DNA of 33,995 nt from Bacillota bacterium. Lineage in GTDB: Bacteria; Bacillota; Sulfobacillia; Sulfobacillales; JAIMBI01. The notes under the pieces were generated by a model. That model had not been told where the DNA came from. It was given only the letters and a program-made list of their open reading frames with translations, and ran no database searches. The stretch spans positions 1-33,995 of the forward strand of contig JAJZWS010000032.1 in NCBI GenBank assembly GCA_021846565.1, in the 5' to 3' direction. This document shows positions 32,333 to 33,995 of this stretch, piece after piece. The number at the start of each line of letters is the position of its first letter. Position 1 is the first letter of the stretch. A program made the position numbers and the translations under genes.

Positions 32333-33316
32333 ATGGGACTCAGAGATCGGTGGCACCACGGGCTGGCGGCGGGCTTAGGCCTGCACCACGAAGACCCGGT
32401 GGTGCAGGAACTAGCAGGACTCCGCCGATTGGGCGAGATGGTATTCGAGTTGGACGACGAAATCAAGAACGCGCGCGCCAAGGCCCCGGAGCGCAGCTTT
32501 GTGCGCGCCGACGCCTACTATTTGGCGGCCGACGTCCTGGTCACGTTTGCGGACGCCTTTGTGCTGGATGCGTTCATGGATCCCAACCATCCGAATCATG
32601 TGCCGCACATCACGTTTCTGCAGGCGGCACAGTTTTATCAGGCCGTTCCGGCCCTGGTGACGGCGGTGCGGCGGGAGGTGGCCTACGAAGGCAGTGGGGA
32701 AGCTCCGCTGCCCGTATTGCCAGGACCGCGGCTAGAGGCGCCCGGCCGTTGCCCGGTGGAGCACTTGTTGGCCATGCGGCGCGCGGCCGAGAAGACGGAG
32801 GAGCTGTTGGGCACGCGCATCGAGCTGCTGCAGCGCGAGGGGGCGGACCCGGCGGCCATCAAAACCCCGGTCCTGATGATGACCGATGCGCGGACGGCCA
32901 AAGCGAGCGCCGACGCGGTGCTGGGCCTCCTGACGCACCACCAGCACGTGCCCGACGAACAGCACGAGGAAGCGGAGCGCATGTACTACGACGGAGTGTT
33001 GCGGTCGTATCTGTACGCGGCGCAGGAGTTGTTTCTGCCAGGCGTCACGAAGAAGGCGCCCCGCTCCGAGGACCCTCCCGAGGAGGAGCCGGCGGAGGCA
33101 CAGCGGCCCGTAACTCCTTTTCCCCACCACCACCAGGCAGGGGCCGGGATGGGCGGGATGCCCATGGGGTGGGGCGGCATGAACCCCATGGGTGGCTTTG
33201 GTGGCGGGGGCGGAGGACTCAGTTGGGGTTCGCTGCTGACCGCCGACCTGGCGGCCAACTTGGTGGGAGGCCTCATGGGTGGCATGTTTGGCGGGGGCAT
33301 GGGCAGGTTCCGGTAG
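32333..33316 (+). CDS. Hypothetical protein with a Gly/Met-rich C-terminus
   Basis: A 327-aa protein I do not recognise. Residues about 1-240 are mostly helical, with LGEMVFELDDEIKNARAKAP, a His-rich NHPNHVPHITFL, and a helical MRRAAEKTEELLGTRIELL. A Pro/Glu-rich linker (about 240-265) leads to a tail of Gly and Met repeats (GGMPMGWGG, MNPMGGFGGGGGG, LVGGLMGGMFGGGMG). There is no signal peptide. The ATG at 32333 follows GGTGGAAGGCGG at about 6 nt. TAAAAT at 32293-32298 may be a -10 element. It is a single gene. The tail resembles flexible or membrane-associating Gly-rich tails, but no function can be assigned. Confidence 0.6.
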   Translation: MGLRDRWHHGLAAGLGLHHEDPVVQELAGLRRLGEMVFELDDEIKNARAKAPERSFVRADAYYLAADVLVTFADAFVLDAFMDPNHPNHVPHITFLQAAQFYQAVPALVTAVRREVAYEGSGEAPLPVLPGPRLEAPGRCPVEHLLAMRRAAEKTEELLGTRIELLQREGADPAAIKTPVLMMTDARTAKASADAVLGLLTHHQHVPDEQHEEAERMYYDGVLRSYLYAAQELFLPGVTKKAPRSEDPPEEEPAEAQRPVTPFPHHHQAGAGMGGMPMGWGGMNPMGGFGGGGGGLSWGSLLTADLAANLVGGLMGGMFGGGMGRFR

Positions 33317-33401
33317 CCGCATCGGGTCGAGCGGCACGCTGAGAGGCGGGGTGGGGGCACCTCACTTCCGTGGGTGTGGTGGACCCTCTCGGCTTCGCAG
33401 A

Positions 33402-33588
33402 CCCACAGTGGTGTTGGTACACGGTGATGTGTCGTCCGGCGTGAGTCGGGTTCCGGTAACAGGAGTCCCTGGCAGCGGGCGGCATCTACGCGAGCCCGAC
33501 CTGCGCGGCTTCGGTAACACCGCGGCGGTCCCCATCGACGCCACGCGTGGCGTGGCCGAGTGGGCGCATGAGCTGGCCGCCTTTGAAG
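33402..33588 (+). pseudogene. Alpha/beta-hydrolase N-terminal fragment
   Basis: About 60 codons read RPTVVLVHGDVSSGV, then EPDLRGFGNTAAVPIDATRG and VAEWAHELAAFED. This is the first part of an alpha/beta hydrolase (HG oxyanion region, PDLRGFG turn). The segment between the two motifs is scrambled (SRVPVTGVPGSGRHLR), and everything after about residue 62 of the fold, including the nucleophile elbow, is absent. It joins directly to a dehydrogenase fragment, so it is a truncated remnant. Confidence 0.6.
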
Positions 33589-33847
33589 ATGGCGCAGGAC
33601 GGCATCCCCGTGAATTCGCGTGTCTGGGTTGGCTGGACACGCCGCGCGTCCGAAACCTGCTGCAGGAGCTGGCCCGCACACGGGGCGGCCCGTGCAGGCC
33701 GTTGTGGACGAAGGGATTTACCCGCTGGTGCCCCAGCGTCGCTTGCTGGATTCCCAAGAGGCGGTCAGCTACACGGTGTTTTTGGCGTCGGAGCAGGCGA
33801 GGAGCATCACCCCGATGGTCAACGATGGCGGCTACCTGGCTCAGTAG
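33589..33847 (+). pseudogene. Short-chain dehydrogenase C-terminal fragment, frameshifted
   Basis: The end of a short-chain dehydrogenase is spread over three frames: MAQDGIPVNSR (33589 on), then LGWLDTPRVRNLLQELARTRG, then VVDEGIYPLVPQRRLLDSQE, VSYTVFLASEQARSIT and the end NDGGYLAQ with stop at 33847. This is the family's usual C-terminus (FLASD..., DGGY.AQ; similar to 3-hydroxybutyrate dehydrogenases). The NAD-binding N-terminus and catalytic Tyr-Lys are missing. At least two frameshifts are needed. It is non-functional. Confidence 0.65.
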
Positions 33848-33995
33848 GGAAGGGTCCGGATGCGTGACCCGGCTGGTAACTTCGTCAAGATGTCGGAGAG
33901 GGCGCTACGGATGCCCAGGTACGTGAGAGCGTCGCCGAAACTCAAGAGCTTTCGAGAGACAAACGCCTGGCCATCACAGCAAAACACCTGCACGG
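33848..33995 (+). pseudogene. Possible VOC/glyoxalase-type C-terminal fragment at the edge
   Basis: Right after the dehydrogenase stop the same frame reads VRMRDPAGNFVKMSERAL. The DPAGNFVKMSE resembles the conserved end of vicinal-oxygen-chelate proteins (DP.GN..[EK]L). The frame stays open to the window edge without a recognisable continuation. This is a short match and could be chance. Confidence 0.28.

Noticed and set aside
1-33995. CRISPR arrays, tRNA and rRNA genes
   Set aside because: No regularly spaced repeats longer than about 16 bp and no cloverleaf or rRNA-like sequence were noticed when reading both strands.

Overview
The window is one high-GC stretch of bacterial chromosome with strong Shine-Dalgarno sites (AGGAGG type), frequent GTG starts and many stop/start overlaps. 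The gene set is a separate 2-oxoglutarate dehydrogenase E1/E2 pair, UDP-galactopyranose mutase, an Erm-type methyltransferase, a MarR-controlled RND pump with no outer-membrane channel gene, and several peptidases. It fits a high-GC monoderm, possibly a Sulfobacillus/Thermaerobacter-like Firmicute or a deep-branching actinobacterium. That placement is an inference. No rRNA, tRNA or CRISPR array was seen.

Left part (1-6331). A frameshifted small gene at the edge is followed by a minus-strand Erm-family rRNA methyltransferase. A series of hairpins, the last terminator-like, precedes the erm start. After roughly 700 bp without a clear gene come two overlapping paralogous genes. Each encodes a cytoplasmic domain resembling a degenerate ECF sigma factor, one membrane helix, and a large exported domain I do not recognise. 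This is the most unusual unit in the window.

Central metabolic part (6481-13189). A prolyl oligopeptidase (S9A) converges, across a strong hairpin terminator, on the operon for 2-oxoglutarate dehydrogenase E1 and E2. The conserved E1 N-terminus extends upstream of any ATG/GTG/TTG, and the best-supported start is CTG. A small DUF3307 membrane protein is divergent from it.

Decay-rich accessory part (13362-21803). This holds an IS3-type transposase lacking its catalytic core, a 14-helix MFS exporter, a Fic gene broken by two frameshifts, a GNAT acetyltransferase, and remnants of an AbrB-like antitoxin and a PIN toxin. An intact S9C peptidase follows. Then comes a minus-strand two-gene operon of a DUF6978-like and a DUF1828/DUF1829 protein, a candidate toxin-antitoxin or defence pair of unknown function.

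Right part (22067-33995). An unknown protein, a glycosyltransferase and UDP-galactopyranose mutase form a tight cassette, probably for a galactofuranose-containing surface glycan. A PdxA2-type dehydrogenase is coupled to a GNAT protein with an unusual C-terminus. A MarR regulator with a palindromic operator leads a translationally overlapping operon for a membrane-fusion protein and an RND transporter. A Gly/Met-rich protein of unknown function follows, and the window ends in joined fragments of an alpha/beta hydrolase, a short-chain dehydrogenase and possibly a VOC protein.
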